Part shown: piece after piece, positions 10,819-21,633 of the stretch
Position numbering within the stretch: the first letter of the stretch is position 1
Layout of the letters: each line of letters begins with the position of its first letter
Source of the DNA: Toxorhynchites rutilus septentrionalis
Taxonomy: Eukaryota; Arthropoda; Insecta; Diptera; Culicidae
Direction of reading: 5' to 3'
Assembly (NCBI RefSeq): GCF_029784135.1
Contig: NC_073746.1
Location: 38,750,878 to 38,814,877, forward strand
Length of the DNA: 64,000 nt
Program-made: the position numbers and the translations under genes
Notes under the pieces: generated by a model
What the model saw: only the letters and a program-made list of their open reading frames with translations
The model's database searches: none
What the model was told of the DNA's origin: nothing

Positions 10819-12292
10819 TAGAGACGTCGGTTAATTATTCGATTGTAAGGTTTCTGGAATTTCAAGTTTTCCTATATCTAATATTCTTTGTTTCTGTGTT
10901 CTTGGTTAACAAAAACCTAATGCCTTTTTTTGATGGGACATAAAAAGATTATATAAAAGGATTTCTAGGAACTTCCTGCGACTTGTTTTATCGTCGATAT
11001 TGTTCAGCTCATATATTATAGAAAAAAAACCCAAGCTGTAACTGTAGAAATAACCATAAGCTACCAATTAATTTATAATTTACAGTTTACAATTCTTCCG
11101 CAAGTGCAATTATTTCACAAGTGTGTATATGCGTGACCATTATATTTAGTGAACAACTATACGAATGTCAAACATTTGTACTTTACTTTTGCACGTATGA
11201 ATCTAACGACGAATATATCCACGAATAATATATGAATCCGTTCAATCCGGTGACAAAAGGACTAAAATCAAATAAGAATAGTCCGAAAATGATATTATGC
11301 ATTATGTTTAATAAATATTCCACGCCACTAACATTAATTTATACATTTCATTGAACAATATTCTAAAATAGGAAAAAAAGTCACTTGTCCAAAAAAGTTA
11401 CTCCTGTACGCGCGTCGGTGTCTCAGACCGAAGGTGGTGAAAAAGTGATATACGTCCCCTTCGTACCAACTTATACGATACGCTAAACGATGACGAACAA
11501 TGAATGACGAAGCTAAAGAGAATCGCAATGTCGTAGTGTTGATGTTTTCTGAGAAATGAACGAATTATTGATTTCTTGGTCTCTCAGACCTATGCGCGAG
11601 TATAGGAGTGTTAACCGTCATGGTGTTTCGTCGAAATTCATCGGATATGCTAAATCATGTACGGAGGAACCATAAAAATGATTCCCTGGTGGTAGAGGAG
11701 ACCGGGAAGAAGAATTCAGGGTCTGCAGGAGTAAAATGCGGACTTAAAGAAGGTGGTCTCAGCTCCCGTTCTAAAATAGTAGTATTCAAATTCAGAGTGC
11801 CGAGGAAAATATACCATACTAGTGGTCAATGATTCTATAAATGTACCTCTTCTGTACTAGTAGCTATAATGACCAAGCAGGAATATTCAAACAAATCAGC
11901 TATTTCAACAACATACATAGAACAGGTAATTTTAAACAGAAAAAAATTTATGTTGGTAAAATAATAATGTTGTGCATCATTCTCATGGTGTGCTTTTTTC
12001 TCAATCGTCCTCAAATGAAATAGTAAATTTATCAATATACTAAAATACCACCTCATTCAAAAACAATTATTCTGCACCATGTTTATTTCAAAATTATATT
12101 TAATGTAACTTTTAAAATTATGACATCATACTTTTTTATTATAAATATGTCTGTTCTTTTTGATTACAAGAAATAAATATTCGCTCGGTCAATCAAATAC
12201 TGAAAAACAATTATTCGAATGAATCGAATATTCAAAAATGACCCCACGATTAATCGTCAATTGTCAATAAACGCAAAATTTAGACATCTCTA
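10819..12292 (+). mobile_element. hAT-type DNA transposon, defective
   Basis: The termini are TAGAGACGTC and, inverted, TAGAGATGTC. A perfect 8-bp target duplication, TTTGCAGT, lies at 10811-10818 and 12293-12300, which is diagnostic of hAT-type insertion. A short frame around 11626-11700 reads SSDMLNHVRRNHKND, which looks like the second half of a BED zinc finger, the usual N-terminal domain of hAT transposases. No RNase-H-like catalytic core was found, so the copy is internally deleted. A shorter relative lies at 13816-14223. Confidence 0.85.
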
Positions 12293-12400
12293 TTTGCAGT
12301 CAAATCCCTTTCCACAATCCTCTGTATATTTATACCGTTTCCCCTCGCGCACTTATTGACGACACGGTCACACCTTTATTCCACACATCTTGGGCTAAAC

Positions 12401-12660
12401 CAAGGTGCCTAGAAGTATATCCTAAGGTGGGCCAACTTGCTAAAAGAACTCTTCAGCCATCTTGGAAGTCTACTGTGTTTTGTTAGTAAACAAAACACAA
12501 TACGCTTGTTCCGAAGCTCGCTCCTAATCAGTCTGTCTCTTTCACGCTTCAAGCGAATAATTCCCCTTCTGCTTTCTTCCGTACTGTTTTCATATACCGC
12601 TCCCCTAACCAACTTAGTGACGAAACGGCCTCACCTTAGCATATACTTCTAGGCGCCTTG
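12401..12660. mobile_element. MITE family B with perfect 8-bp target duplication
   Basis: The outer ends are CAAGGTGCCTAGAAGTATAT and its inverse. GGCTAAAC flanks it exactly at 12393-12400 and 12661-12668. The DNA at 12661-12828 is another, older family B copy, so this copy landed inside a sibling. Confidence 0.85.
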
Positions 12661-12828
12661 GGCTAAACCACTCTTCAGCGATCTTGGAAGTCTACTCCAT
12701 TTTGTTTGCAAACTAAACACAATACGCTAGTGCCAAAGCTCGCTCGTGATCAGTCTGTCTCTTTCACACTACAGGCAAATAATCCCCCTTCTTCGTACTG
12801 TTTTCATATACCGTTCCCCTAACCAAGG
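12661..12828. mobile_element. truncated older MITE family B copy
   Basis: This is an internal family B sequence (CACTCTTCAGCGATCTTGGA through CCCCTAACCAAG), cut on the right by the start of a probable LTR at 12829 and on the left by the younger family B insertion. Confidence 0.7.
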
Positions 12829-13797
12829 TGTTACGGACCCAGATAGCGGGGCCGGCAATAACAAATGCAAATGTAAAAATGAAACGCAACAGGCGCATTT
12901 GTATGTAAACCAATACCAGCGAAAAGGGACTGTTTCTCTTTCCATCTTTAGCTTCCAGAAGATAAGAGTGCGCATGATTTATGGAACTCAAAATATGTAG
13001 AGCTTGAATGATATGAGAAGAGGCACATAGCAATTATCAATAAACAAACCCAAGTGGGCTATGTTAGACTCAGCTTGGACGAACGGTAAATACGTTCGAA
13101 AAGTCTAGGTCCTTTCTTAACCAGATGTTGATAAGAAAGATGGAAAAATAACATGTTGCACTTGTTTGTTTAGGTTCCCGTGCGTTAGGCAAAATTTAAT
13201 TGCTTTATCGCATGAGCGCGAATAGGACAAAGAATAGGAATAGAAAATTCCTGCGCTGGTAGATAAGATAAGAACCGCACGAACCAAAGCGGGTAGGATT
13301 TGTATGTAACAAATAATCAGGCAGTAAATATTTTATTGGACCCTCTAGGTGAGGGCAAAGGACCGCAAAACGAGCGGATAGAATTAGGTAGGTAAACCGA
13401 CACCACTCGGTTGTCTGAGTAGGGAAGGGAGATCCTTTTTCTCCCTCACAAACTTAGGCTGGGTAAGAATTTCGGATATATAAACTCGGTATTCTTGCTC
13501 AGCAAGTTCCATTCTTTGTGTGGACACCGACTGGACAACATCGTTGCTGGACGGGCTGGACGGCGAGGGATCGAGTGCCTTTCTCAAGGCAAGAGGGCGG
13601 AGGTGGTAGCGCTGGAGTAGAATAGAGTAGAGTTTTCAAAGGGCCTTTCTCAAGGCTAGAGACGAATGAACTGCAAAAGTTTAAAGTCTCTATAATACAA
13701 TACCTTCCTTCCTTCAGCAAGTTAGTTCAATTCAGAAATCAGTTCAACAAGTTCAATTCGTTCTAATTTCCGAAATCATTTCCAAACGTTGGCAACA
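12829..13797 (+). mobile_element. probable solo LTR (BEL/Pao-like ends)
   Basis: It begins TGTTACGGACCC and ends TTGGCAACA, that is TG...CA ends of the TGTTA/AACA kind. A TATA-like ATATATAAAC near 13476, followed by an initiator-like TCAGC, suggests an LTR promoter. It abruptly interrupts a family B MITE at 12828. I could not find a convincing target duplication or an adjacent internal region, so this could instead be one end of a deleted element. Confidence 0.45.
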
Positions 13798-13815
13798 GGC
13801 GCCACGCATTGCAAG

Positions 13816-14223
13816 TAGAGACGTCGGTTAATCGTTCGATTAATTCAAATAATCGAATATCGGAAATTATAATCGATCAACTTTGTATCGAATAATTTGA
13901 AATCAAAATATGAATACATCGTATAATTGTCACTGTAATTGCGATTAATGAAAGAAAGAATCTTTCTCAAGGTTAATGCATTTTTAGACTAAGAATTAGG
14001 CTATATAATGTCTTCCATCCAACATTTTTATCCAACCATCTAACATCGACAACCCGATAGACCACGCGACCAGAATGACAACGTGAAACGTGATTATTTA
14101 AAAAAATAAATGTTCGTTCGGTTAATCGAATATTGAAAGACAATTATTCGAATGAATCGAATATTGAAAAATGCCCCAACGATTAATCGATAATCGAATG
14201 AATGAAAAAATTAGACATCACTA
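13816..14223. mobile_element. short non-autonomous hAT element
   Basis: It has the same termini as the 10819-12292 element (TAGAGACGTCGGTTAATCG and the inverse ending in TTAGACATCACTA). The 8-bp flanks are ATTGCAAG (13808-13815) and ATTGCAAA (14224-14231), seven of eight identical. The interior is AT-rich with repeated ATTCGAAT/AATCGAAT motifs and is non-coding. Confidence 0.8.
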
Positions 14224-14248
14224 ATTGCAAAAGGGTAAATATAATATA

Positions 14249-14654
14249 CACTGAGAGAAATAATTAGTAAATATAACGAATTTTTTGGTAAATACTATAC
14301 TACCAATCTATAGTCATTTTCGACCGTACTAATAAACACATATGTCAAGCAGAACCATGATTCGGAAGCCCAATATCGGCTACATTTTCTCGCCGAAAAT
14401 GCACGTATCAGAATTATATCCTTATTATACCTCCGTATTGCCTTATGGGAACAATGAAAATGGTTAATACGCGCTTTTTTCACCAATTTTCAGATATGAC
14501 AATATCCAAGCTTACTAATGTTATCGAGTAAAATATACTAATCTCTGGTAGGGATGCGGGTTTGTTGACAATATGTACAAAAAATTTGTACATTCTACTA
14601 ATTTTGCATTACCAAATGTATTTAGTAGTTTTCGACCGAGGATTTTTCTAAGGG
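14249..14654. mobile_element. MITE with TA duplication (family J)
   Basis: The imperfect terminal repeats are CACTGAGAGAAA and CCCTTAGAAAAA, between TA dinucleotides. The right half resembles the sequence flanking the LINE at 54760-54987 (shared CAGATATGACAA, TACTAATCTCT-like and CATTCTACTAAT motifs). This suggests a Tc1/mariner-type TA-targeting non-autonomous family. Confidence 0.6.
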
Positions 14655-14764
14655 TATAATAGACTGTTGACTATCAGATTAATCGGCCGTAAGGCAGTTT
14701 TCAATTGCTAAAATTTGCATGAATTTTTTTTTCTTGGCGTGATTTACCTACTAGAAGTATGTTG

Positions 14765-15345
14765 TTGTGACCCTGATTTAAACTATTTTCTATGAATTTT
14801 CAGATATTCTTACCAAAACTTACCATTTTTTTTTATCTTCGCTTCTTTTTCGTCGGCCTATTTTCCGCCACTTTAGTGCCAATCACCGACATCAGGGAGG
14901 CGACTCCACCTGTTCCTACCTATCAGACTCAACAACTCATGAGCCGGGCCAACTTCTTTTACTTCCCCTCCGAAGGAAGACGTAACCAGAGATTTTTCGC
15001 CTCAGAAAATCCCAACGACGCCAGCTGGGATTGAACCCAGGCCGATCGGATTGTGAGGCTGTTACGCTAACCATACAACCACTGGCGCCGTCAAAACTTA
15101 CCATTATAATATAAAATTATCTTTAGAACACAATTTTTGTATGATATTTTTTCACTACTTGCAAGCAAAAGTAATTTTCATTTACATAGAGTATTATATT
15201 GATTTGGGAAAAACAATTGTCATTCATAATTTTTATTTTCAAGTTGTGTTCATTTCTTCTGTAAAGCCATATTGTCATGCCTACTCCCCCATTTCGTAAT
15301 ACGAAGCTCAATGCCGTCAACGCGGATTAGTTGATGATGTTAGAG
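14765..15345 (-). mobile_element. diverged family A repeat, interrupted by a SINE
   Basis: The sequence around 15106-15345 follows one arm of the foldback family (ATAATATAAAATTATC, CATTCATAATTTT, CTCAATGCCGTC), with many differences. The SINE at 14828-15091 is inserted within it. Confidence 0.5.
14828..15091 (-). mobile_element. second tRNA-derived SINE family, with 14-bp target duplication
   Basis: Read on the minus strand it begins GACGGCGCCAGTGG, has an A box (GGTTAGCGTAA) and a B box (GGGTTCAATCCC), and ends in an A tract. CAAAACTTACCATT flanks it exactly at 14814-14827 and 15092-15105. The head can still pair GGCGCCAG with CTGGCGTC as an acceptor stem, so it is little decayed. The family differs from the SINE at 1481 and 57689. 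Confidence 0.9.
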
Positions 15346-15359
15346 TAGCGCGATGATAC

Positions 15360-17246
15360 TTGGGAGGGGCGAATTCGGAACCATACGAGTCAACTCAGTT
15401 ACATGTGTTTGTCGATGCAGGTGAAGAGGCCTATGGATGCGTGGCTTACTTCCGGTTAATTGACGAAGAAGTTATTCGTTGTGCGTTCATTAAAGTAAAA
15501 GCAAAGGTGGAACCGTTACAGTATCTATCCATACCACGGGAAGAATTGGAGGCTGCTGTATTGGGAGCACGTTTGTCTAAAATAATCCGAGATAATCATT
15601 CAATAGTAATCAAACGAATATGTTTTTGGGCTGACTCAAATGCTGTTTTTCCTGGGTGAGAACAGAACAGAGAAAATATAAGCCATTTGTGGCTCACCGT
15701 ATAGGAAAGATTCTGAGCCTCACAAACCCTGACGACTGGTGCTGGGTTCCTACAAAATTCAACATCGCCGATGATATTACAAAATAGGGAAAGGAAACAG
15801 AGTTAAAGTCGGATAGTCGATGGTTCCGGGGACCAGAGTTTTTATATCATTCAGAGGAACACTGGCCGGAACAGAAACAAACCGCGACAGACATAGTGAA
15901 AGAACTACAAGCAAGTGTACTGTTAAATGAGATTGTATTACCCAAAGGATTGGTTCAACGGATACAGCACATATCTCGATGGAACGTTTTGGTTCGTACA
16001 TTGGCGACAGCAATCCGATTCGTCTCTAATTAAGGAATGCGTCGAGTTAAAGGAATGCCTATTGAGGCATTGTCTTCTTCAAAACGATTAAACGGTAGAA
16101 TACAAATGCCTGCCGTCGAAGTACCGCTACGGCAGGAGGAATACCTGGCGGCCGAAAATTGTTGCACAGAGTGAAGAATTCTCATACGCTGTTAATGTTC
16201 TTATGAAAAACAAAGAACAGAGAGAAGTAATTCAACTAGAACGATCGGATAAATTGTATCAACCGTTGTTAGATGAGTTTGCAATTGTCAGAATGGGTAG
16301 GACAGGAAGGACAGAGCGAGCAGAATATACGACATTCTATGCGCGCCATTCTTCCAAAAGAGCACATGGTAGCTTCAAAACTGGTAGAGTATTATCACAG
16401 ATTGTGCGGTCATGGAAGCAGGGAAACAGTCGTCAACGAATTTCGTCAACGGTTTTACATCCCTTGTCTTCGATCGATAGTCAGAAAGGTTATGAAAAAC
16501 TGTCAGTGGTGCACGATCCAAAAAACCAAACCTGCAACGCCACGCATGGCGCCCCTTCCAGAACGACGGTTGGCGGCCCGAATGGATCCATTTTCTTGCG
16601 TCGGGATCGATTCGGTCCTTTAGAAGTTTCCATCGGACGACGAAAGGAAAAAAGATGGGTGGCATTATTCACGTGTATGACGGTACGTGCAATTCATTTG
16701 GAGGTGACATACAGCCAGACGACGGAGTCGTGTAAAGTGGCGATCAGAAGGTTTGTGAAACGACGTGGCAGTCCTATCGAAATCTTGTCGGATAACGGGA
16801 CGAATTTCGTATGAGCGAGTAGAGAGTTGGCATCGGAGATTCGTAAAATCAATGTCGATTGTGCCGATACATTTACAAGTGCTCACACTCGATGGAACTT
16901 CAATCCACCGTCTGCACCGCATATGGAAGACCCAGAAGCAATTACGCCGAATTATTTCCTGCGGGGACGCTCATCGAGAATTCAGGTAGATATGGCGAAC
17001 GCATTGAGGAGTGGATACAACCGTGAACAATACTTAAGTGACGCAAAGTGGTTTATAGAATACCGACAGATATTACTACGAGATTTGGTGTTCATTGTAA
17101 ACGGAAATAAGCGAAATACTTGGAAGCGTGGAGTGGTAACTAAGGTCTTCCCGGGAGCTGATGGAAGAGTTCGTTCAGCTTCTGTACGTACAAAAGCTGG
17201 TATGAAAACGAGACCATCAACGAGTCTGGCAGTACTGGAAGTATAG
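15360..17246 (+). pseudogene. BEL/Pao retrotransposon pol remnant (RNase H and integrase)
   Basis: The pieces are in the order expected of BEL/Pao pol but in several frames. The RNase H start (LHVFVDAGEEAYGCVAYF, then YLSIPREELEAAVLGARL and FWADSNAVF) lies at 15360-15659. A connecting stretch (DDWCWVPTKFNIADDITK) follows near 15740. Integrase zinc-binding (CGHGSRETVVNEF, CQWCTIQKT) lies near 16400-16530, the core (GPLEVSIGRRKEKRWVALF, ILSDNGTNF) near 16613-16810, and the C-terminus at 16900-17246. The segment after PPSAPHM appears to be deleted. Frameshifts and stops make it inactive. No LTR was identified beside it. Confidence 0.85.
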
Positions 17247-18113
17247 AGGTAAATCCGGTAGTGATCCTGATTAGGATCTCTACCAGGGTTGTAGCGCTGC
17301 ACTGATTTTAGTATTGTTGAGCCCCTCGTTTCTATGAGTATGAACGTCAGTTTCAACACAACTCCCGTGTGTAGAATCTGAGTGTCTTTTCATATGTGTA
17401 TGTTTCGGATGAACTGCAAAGCGAATGCTTTTCCCCTTTCCGATTTCACTGCTAGCTATAATTGAGTGCCAGATGTAACCCGACGGCTCAATTTAGCCAA
17501 GACACGTCTCAGAAAATGTCTTAGACACTCGTGTGAGTTTTTTCTAAGAAATTCACGTTTCCTTAACCGGAAGAGTTTTTGGCGGGTTTTCTTGGTATTT
17601 GAATTCGGAATCCGGCGAGCGACTCGATTTAAGCTGCGCTCGGGAGAATAAAGATAATCGCCCGAAAATGTTTGAAAAGTGGACAGATGTAGGCAAGGGG
17701 GTTGAGGGTAAGACTACGTATTATTAATATCGTTAATAATTGCGTAGTTCCGGTCCTTTTGATCATTGCGCTGATCTGAGGACTTCGAAGAAATATTCTT
17801 CCATTTCAACTTGGCCCGTGGAAGAGGCAGCAGTGTGTAGTTCCGTTTGTGAAATCGCGAGTAGTTCAAAAGGTAGTTGGTACTTTTCACGCCATAGTTA
17901 GTGTAGCTCATTTGTGTTTTTTTTTCTTTGTTTGTTCTTTTTCTTTTGTTTTTTAGTGAGCGCAGTTAGCTCAATTTTAAATTTAAAATTTACTCCTCCA
18001 GTGCGTAAAAGTTCAAATTCAATTGGAGGTAAGCATTGGCTTTTTTTTTTTGCAAAATGTGGCTTTATGGTAAATGGCTTGTGTGTGCGCTTTTTTATGT
18101 GTTGTTTCTAGGT
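17247..18113. other. no gene recognised
   Basis: This probably contains remains of the BEL/Pao 3' end, but I cannot define an LTR. A pyrimidine-rich tract at 17916-17956, then AATTGGAG|GTAAGC near 18020, look like splice signals without an identifiable gene. Confidence 0.35.
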
Positions 18114-18255
18114 GGCACCACTTCTGACCCCACGGCTACGTTGGAATTGGCCCTCTCCGTCAACACGAGGGCCCCAGCAAAATTCTCGCGCTCCCGGCGG
18201 CTCGTCATCAGCGGAAGTTCATCGCTCTTCGCCGCCGTACCACGTAAATCCATGG
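18114..18255 (+). other. GC-rich exon-like island
   Basis: A GC-rich stretch is preceded by a pyrimidine tract ending TTTCTAG and followed by GTAGTGAGT. It reads openly (GGTTSDPTATLELALSV and on) for about 47 codons and stands out in AT-rich surroundings. I do not recognise the peptide. It could be a host exon, an exon captured by a transposon, or chance. Confidence 0.3.
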
Positions 18256-18258
18256 TAG

Positions 18259-19140
18259 TGAGTACCCATTTTTATTTTCCTTTTAACATGCGCATGTAGG
18301 GAAATAATACTCAACACGCTAATAATGAGAGGTGCGCTATAGAGCGCAAGAACAGAAGCAACACCACACAAAAGTACACACACAATAGCCATTGAATGTG
18401 AGTGAATGGAGAAGCCATAGCAGTATGACTAGAAAGTCAACCTCCATTATCAAATCTTTTTGAATGTGCCTTTAGTGTAGTGAGCTAATTGCTATGTCTG
18501 CAAATCCAATGATTTGATGTTCGAGTCTGGAGTTAGATAAAATTTTTCTGTTATGTTATAAATGAGTTGAATTAGTTTTTTGTCGTCACGCTGTTTTCCT
18601 GTAATAAATGTTGAGTTGAATATTTTATAGTCTGAGTTATTTACTGGCTAGCGGTGTGGCCTAAGTACCGGCAACTGATTTTTTTGTTGTTGTAAAGGTC
18701 TTGAGTCTGCAAAGAGACTCCTTTTTGTTGCAGTTAGTTGAACTCCTACGCTCCGAAGCGAGCTTCGTTGTGGACAATATTTTCGCTCATTGGTCCGCTC
18801 ATTGGCTCATTGGTGAGGAAAATTTGCTGAAATTTGTGGTCTGGGGATCGGCCCACGCACTCTCGGGCTTTAATCTTGTCCTCTGGACAAGCGGTGTTCG
18901 GGTTCACTTTACAGCGCAGCTCAAATTGAGAAACAAACCGGGTTTTGGGGGAAGAAAGAAAAAGACGGGTGGGTAATGTCGGGGACATAACCGGAGTGAC
19001 GTAGGACTATGCAAAGGGGACAGCTTTTGTTAAATATATATTTTAAATATATTGTTTTATTTTCTTCACCTACGTGAATACCTACCTATCTACCTGAAAA
19101 ATGGATTAGTTTACTGTTTACTCTTTATGAATATGTTAAT
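18259..19140. other. no gene recognised
   Basis: AT-rich. A tRNA-like B box (GTTCGAGTCTGG near 18520) is present but no credible cloverleaf. The frames at 18701-18988 have no family resemblance. Confidence 0.35.
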
Positions 19141-19156
19141 GGTTCTGAAAAGAACC
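19141..19156 (-). promoter_or_regulatory. orphan histone-type 3' stem-loop
   Basis: The minus strand reads GGTTCTTTTCAGAACC, a perfect 6-bp stem with a TTTC loop, matching the histone mRNA 3' processing element. A purine-rich AAAGAG follows, as expected of a downstream element. The sequence upstream of it (19157-19300) is too decayed to assign a histone, though it resembles the region between the H2A pseudogene and its own stem-loop. Confidence 0.6.
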
Positions 19157-19731
19157 TTTGGTGTTGTGTTTTTGTTATCACTCGATATTCCCATCTTGTT
19201 CGGCTAAACCTTCCTGTTTAGCGATTTGTTGTCACTCGCCACAGCTTTCACAGTTGGAAAATTTCTTCCCATCCAGCTTGTGACATATTTTACAGTATAT
19301 TACATTCAATGACACGTCGCATTACCACTACTCAGTGTCGGATTGGAGGTAATTTTAACCTGTAATTGAACATTTGCGATGACAGTGGTACAGTGTCGAC
19401 TTTTAATGTGGGATCATAATTTGGATCTCTATGTTTACAAAAATGTCCAACTAAATAAGTCACATTACATGTCCGTCCAATAAGCTAAATGTCGAACTAA
19501 TTGTAGATTACTGTACTTTCAATCTGGAAACAATTTAAGAATTGGTGAAAATTGAATAATCAGGAAAGTCCCCAACTATCAATAAGCTCAGAACAACTGC
19601 CAAATTCACATACTCATCAAATCCTGGCAAACAAATTATGAAAACATCAATTTGTGTTTTATTATTATTTTGGATAATGTTTTAGAAAGCATTGAACTTT
19701 ATTTCCTAAACTCTTTTTTGGAAGGTTTAAT

Positions 19732-19747
19732 GGCCCTGAAAAGCGCC
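19732..19747 (-). promoter_or_regulatory. histone 3' stem-loop of the H2A pseudogene
   Basis: The minus strand reads GGCGCTTTTCAGGGCC, followed about 12 nt later by the purine tract AAAAAAGAG. This is the canonical U7-dependent histone 3' end arrangement, with one G-G mismatch in the stem. Confidence 0.7.
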
Positions 19748-19886
19748 TTGTTTTATGGAATGGTTCCAATTTAGAAAACTTAGTACTCGTGGTTTTGAAA
19801 AAAACCATTTCGAACGCCCTCGATGCCGCCTTGTTCTGGATTTGCCACCAAAGCAGTTTGTATAAAGAACAAACTTTTTTCTTCTG

Positions 19887-20215
19887 CTACCTGATGCCGT
19901 TTTGCGATTGCGTTTGCCACTCGCCATTCGCTGCAACTGCCTGTTGTCTTGATGTCCGCCGAACCGAATGTGTTATGTTCCGAATGCAGGTTTTCTTATC
20001 GTCGCGAGCAGCTTTGCCAGCCAACTCGATCACTCCGGCGGCCGAAACTATATAACGCCGGCTAGGTGGACTGGTACACAGGTACTAACGCGCTCGACCT
20101 AGCTACCTTTTCCGGTGCAATTGGCGGATACACCTACGGGAAATTGCAGACCACCACGGTTCGAGCGGGATTTTGCCTTTCCCTTCACTTTTCCTCCTTT
20201 GCCATATCCAACCAT
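19887..20215 (-). pseudogene. decayed histone H2A gene
   Basis: From the ATG at 20215 the minus strand reads [18 protein letters not shown], then GLQFPVG, near-perfect H2A N-terminus. Further on, with frameshifts and stops, come weaker H2A echoes (VPVHLAGV, ELAGKAARDDKKT-like). The sequence upstream (20216-20500) keeps a histone-like 5' leader and CCAAT-containing flank, and a histone stem-loop lies downstream at 19732-19747. Because promoter and stem-loop are both present, it is more likely a DNA-level copy than a processed retrocopy. It is not functional. Confidence 0.75.
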
Positions 20216-21633
20216 GGCTGCTTGTGTTGGTTTGTTGATGTGAGGTGATGCGAAACGATGTGGTGTACGGTTCGGATGAGAATGATCGTTACGGCAGCGG
20301 AGAGGGGATTTTTAAGCTGACTGGCTGGCTCGAGAATTACGCATGTGTGAGACTGCGACCAATGTTTCCCTCATTTTTTTCTTTTTCCTTTCCAATCGTG
20401 CTTCATTCTATTTCGCTGCTGCTCTGGTTGCCCGTTTTGGTCGGTACGATTTGAGGAGCACAAAATGGACCAATCAAAAATGGGCACATAGTGTATTTGG
20501 ACAATGCTTGATATTTCACAATTATTCAATTATTTATCTCAAGAAAAATGAAATGTTATTCGTTATGATAGATGCGTAGATATATTTCCTATCAATTGAT
20601 GCAAAAACCTTTGCGATCTATTGAGAAATGCTCGAGTTATAAGCGTTCCAAATCTTGCATTTTTTCCTACTTGTTCAGTGCCTAGATTTCCATTTCACCC
20701 CCTATATCTTCCGGTTAGACGTAGTCCTACGTCAAAAACCCGCCCTGGGAGTTCGATTCTCATTGGCCGGGCAACCAAAAACACGGCGGTTGGCCTCCCT
20801 TACGGGAGTGGCGCTTAAGCCAACTGCTTGACTGCGCAGAGCCCCGGTTAGGAAGGACTCACACGCCTAGAAGGCGTGTCGGGTTACAGGGTTTACGGCC
20901 GGGGGATTTTTTGTGTCCAACGTTCAGTGTATGCAAGATACCAATCAGATACAGTGAACTCTGTAGTTAACGGAGATAAATACAGGAGTAGGAGCTGACA
21001 TATATGTTTACGTTTTGAGAACGAAAAGATATTGGCGAATAAAAGGTTGAATTAAGTTGTAGAATTGAAAATAGAATTGGATACTTTTGATATAGAAACG
21101 AGAAATTAAAGAGAAAACTAAAATGTAAGTGGAAATTGAAATTTATACTGCTTATAGTAAATAGAAATATAATTCTAGCTTTGAGTGCTACAAACAACAG
21201 TACTTCAAGGATTGTTTTTTCACGACCGAAACAATAATACTTGTCATGGTAGAATAACTTACATGAGCCTGTTTGAATACAAATGATTGTTCCTTAATCT
21301 ACTCAAGGCTCTTGAACTAGAGCTAGATCCAGTGTCTTTGATGAACCTTCTAGATAGCACGCTCCACGATGCTTTAGCGTGATGACGTTTAATTTGCAGA
21401 ACCGTAGTGCTCTGCATTGGATGGATTTTCCGCTCGCTTGGATTGAAGAGACGGAATCTCATCTTTTCCACAAAGCTTGATCGAAGTTCCTAAACCTTTT
21501 GCGGTAGCCACTGAGTTGATACTTTTTGACCCAAAAATTGCCAGATTGGGCTTTTTATGGAATTCTTTTAAGTCATGCCAGATACATTTTTATCAATATC
21601 ATTATAATTTTCTATATTCAATAATAAATTAAC
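20216..21633. other. H2A upstream flank and intergenic DNA
   Basis: It holds the promoter side of the H2A pseudogene, a perfect GACGTAG..CTACGTC palindrome at 20718-20733, and a box-B-like GGGAGTTCGATTCTC at 20747-20761 followed by a GC-rich stretch to about 20920 that may be a SINE. No protein gene is recognised. Confidence 0.4.

Noticed and set aside
15020..15091. A functional tRNA gene on the minus strand
   Set aside because: It has A and B boxes and an acceptor stem, but it is followed by a SINE body, an A tail and exact target duplications.
18483..18550. tRNA gene
   Set aside because: A B-box-like GTTCGAGTCTGG is present but the stems do not pair into a cloverleaf.
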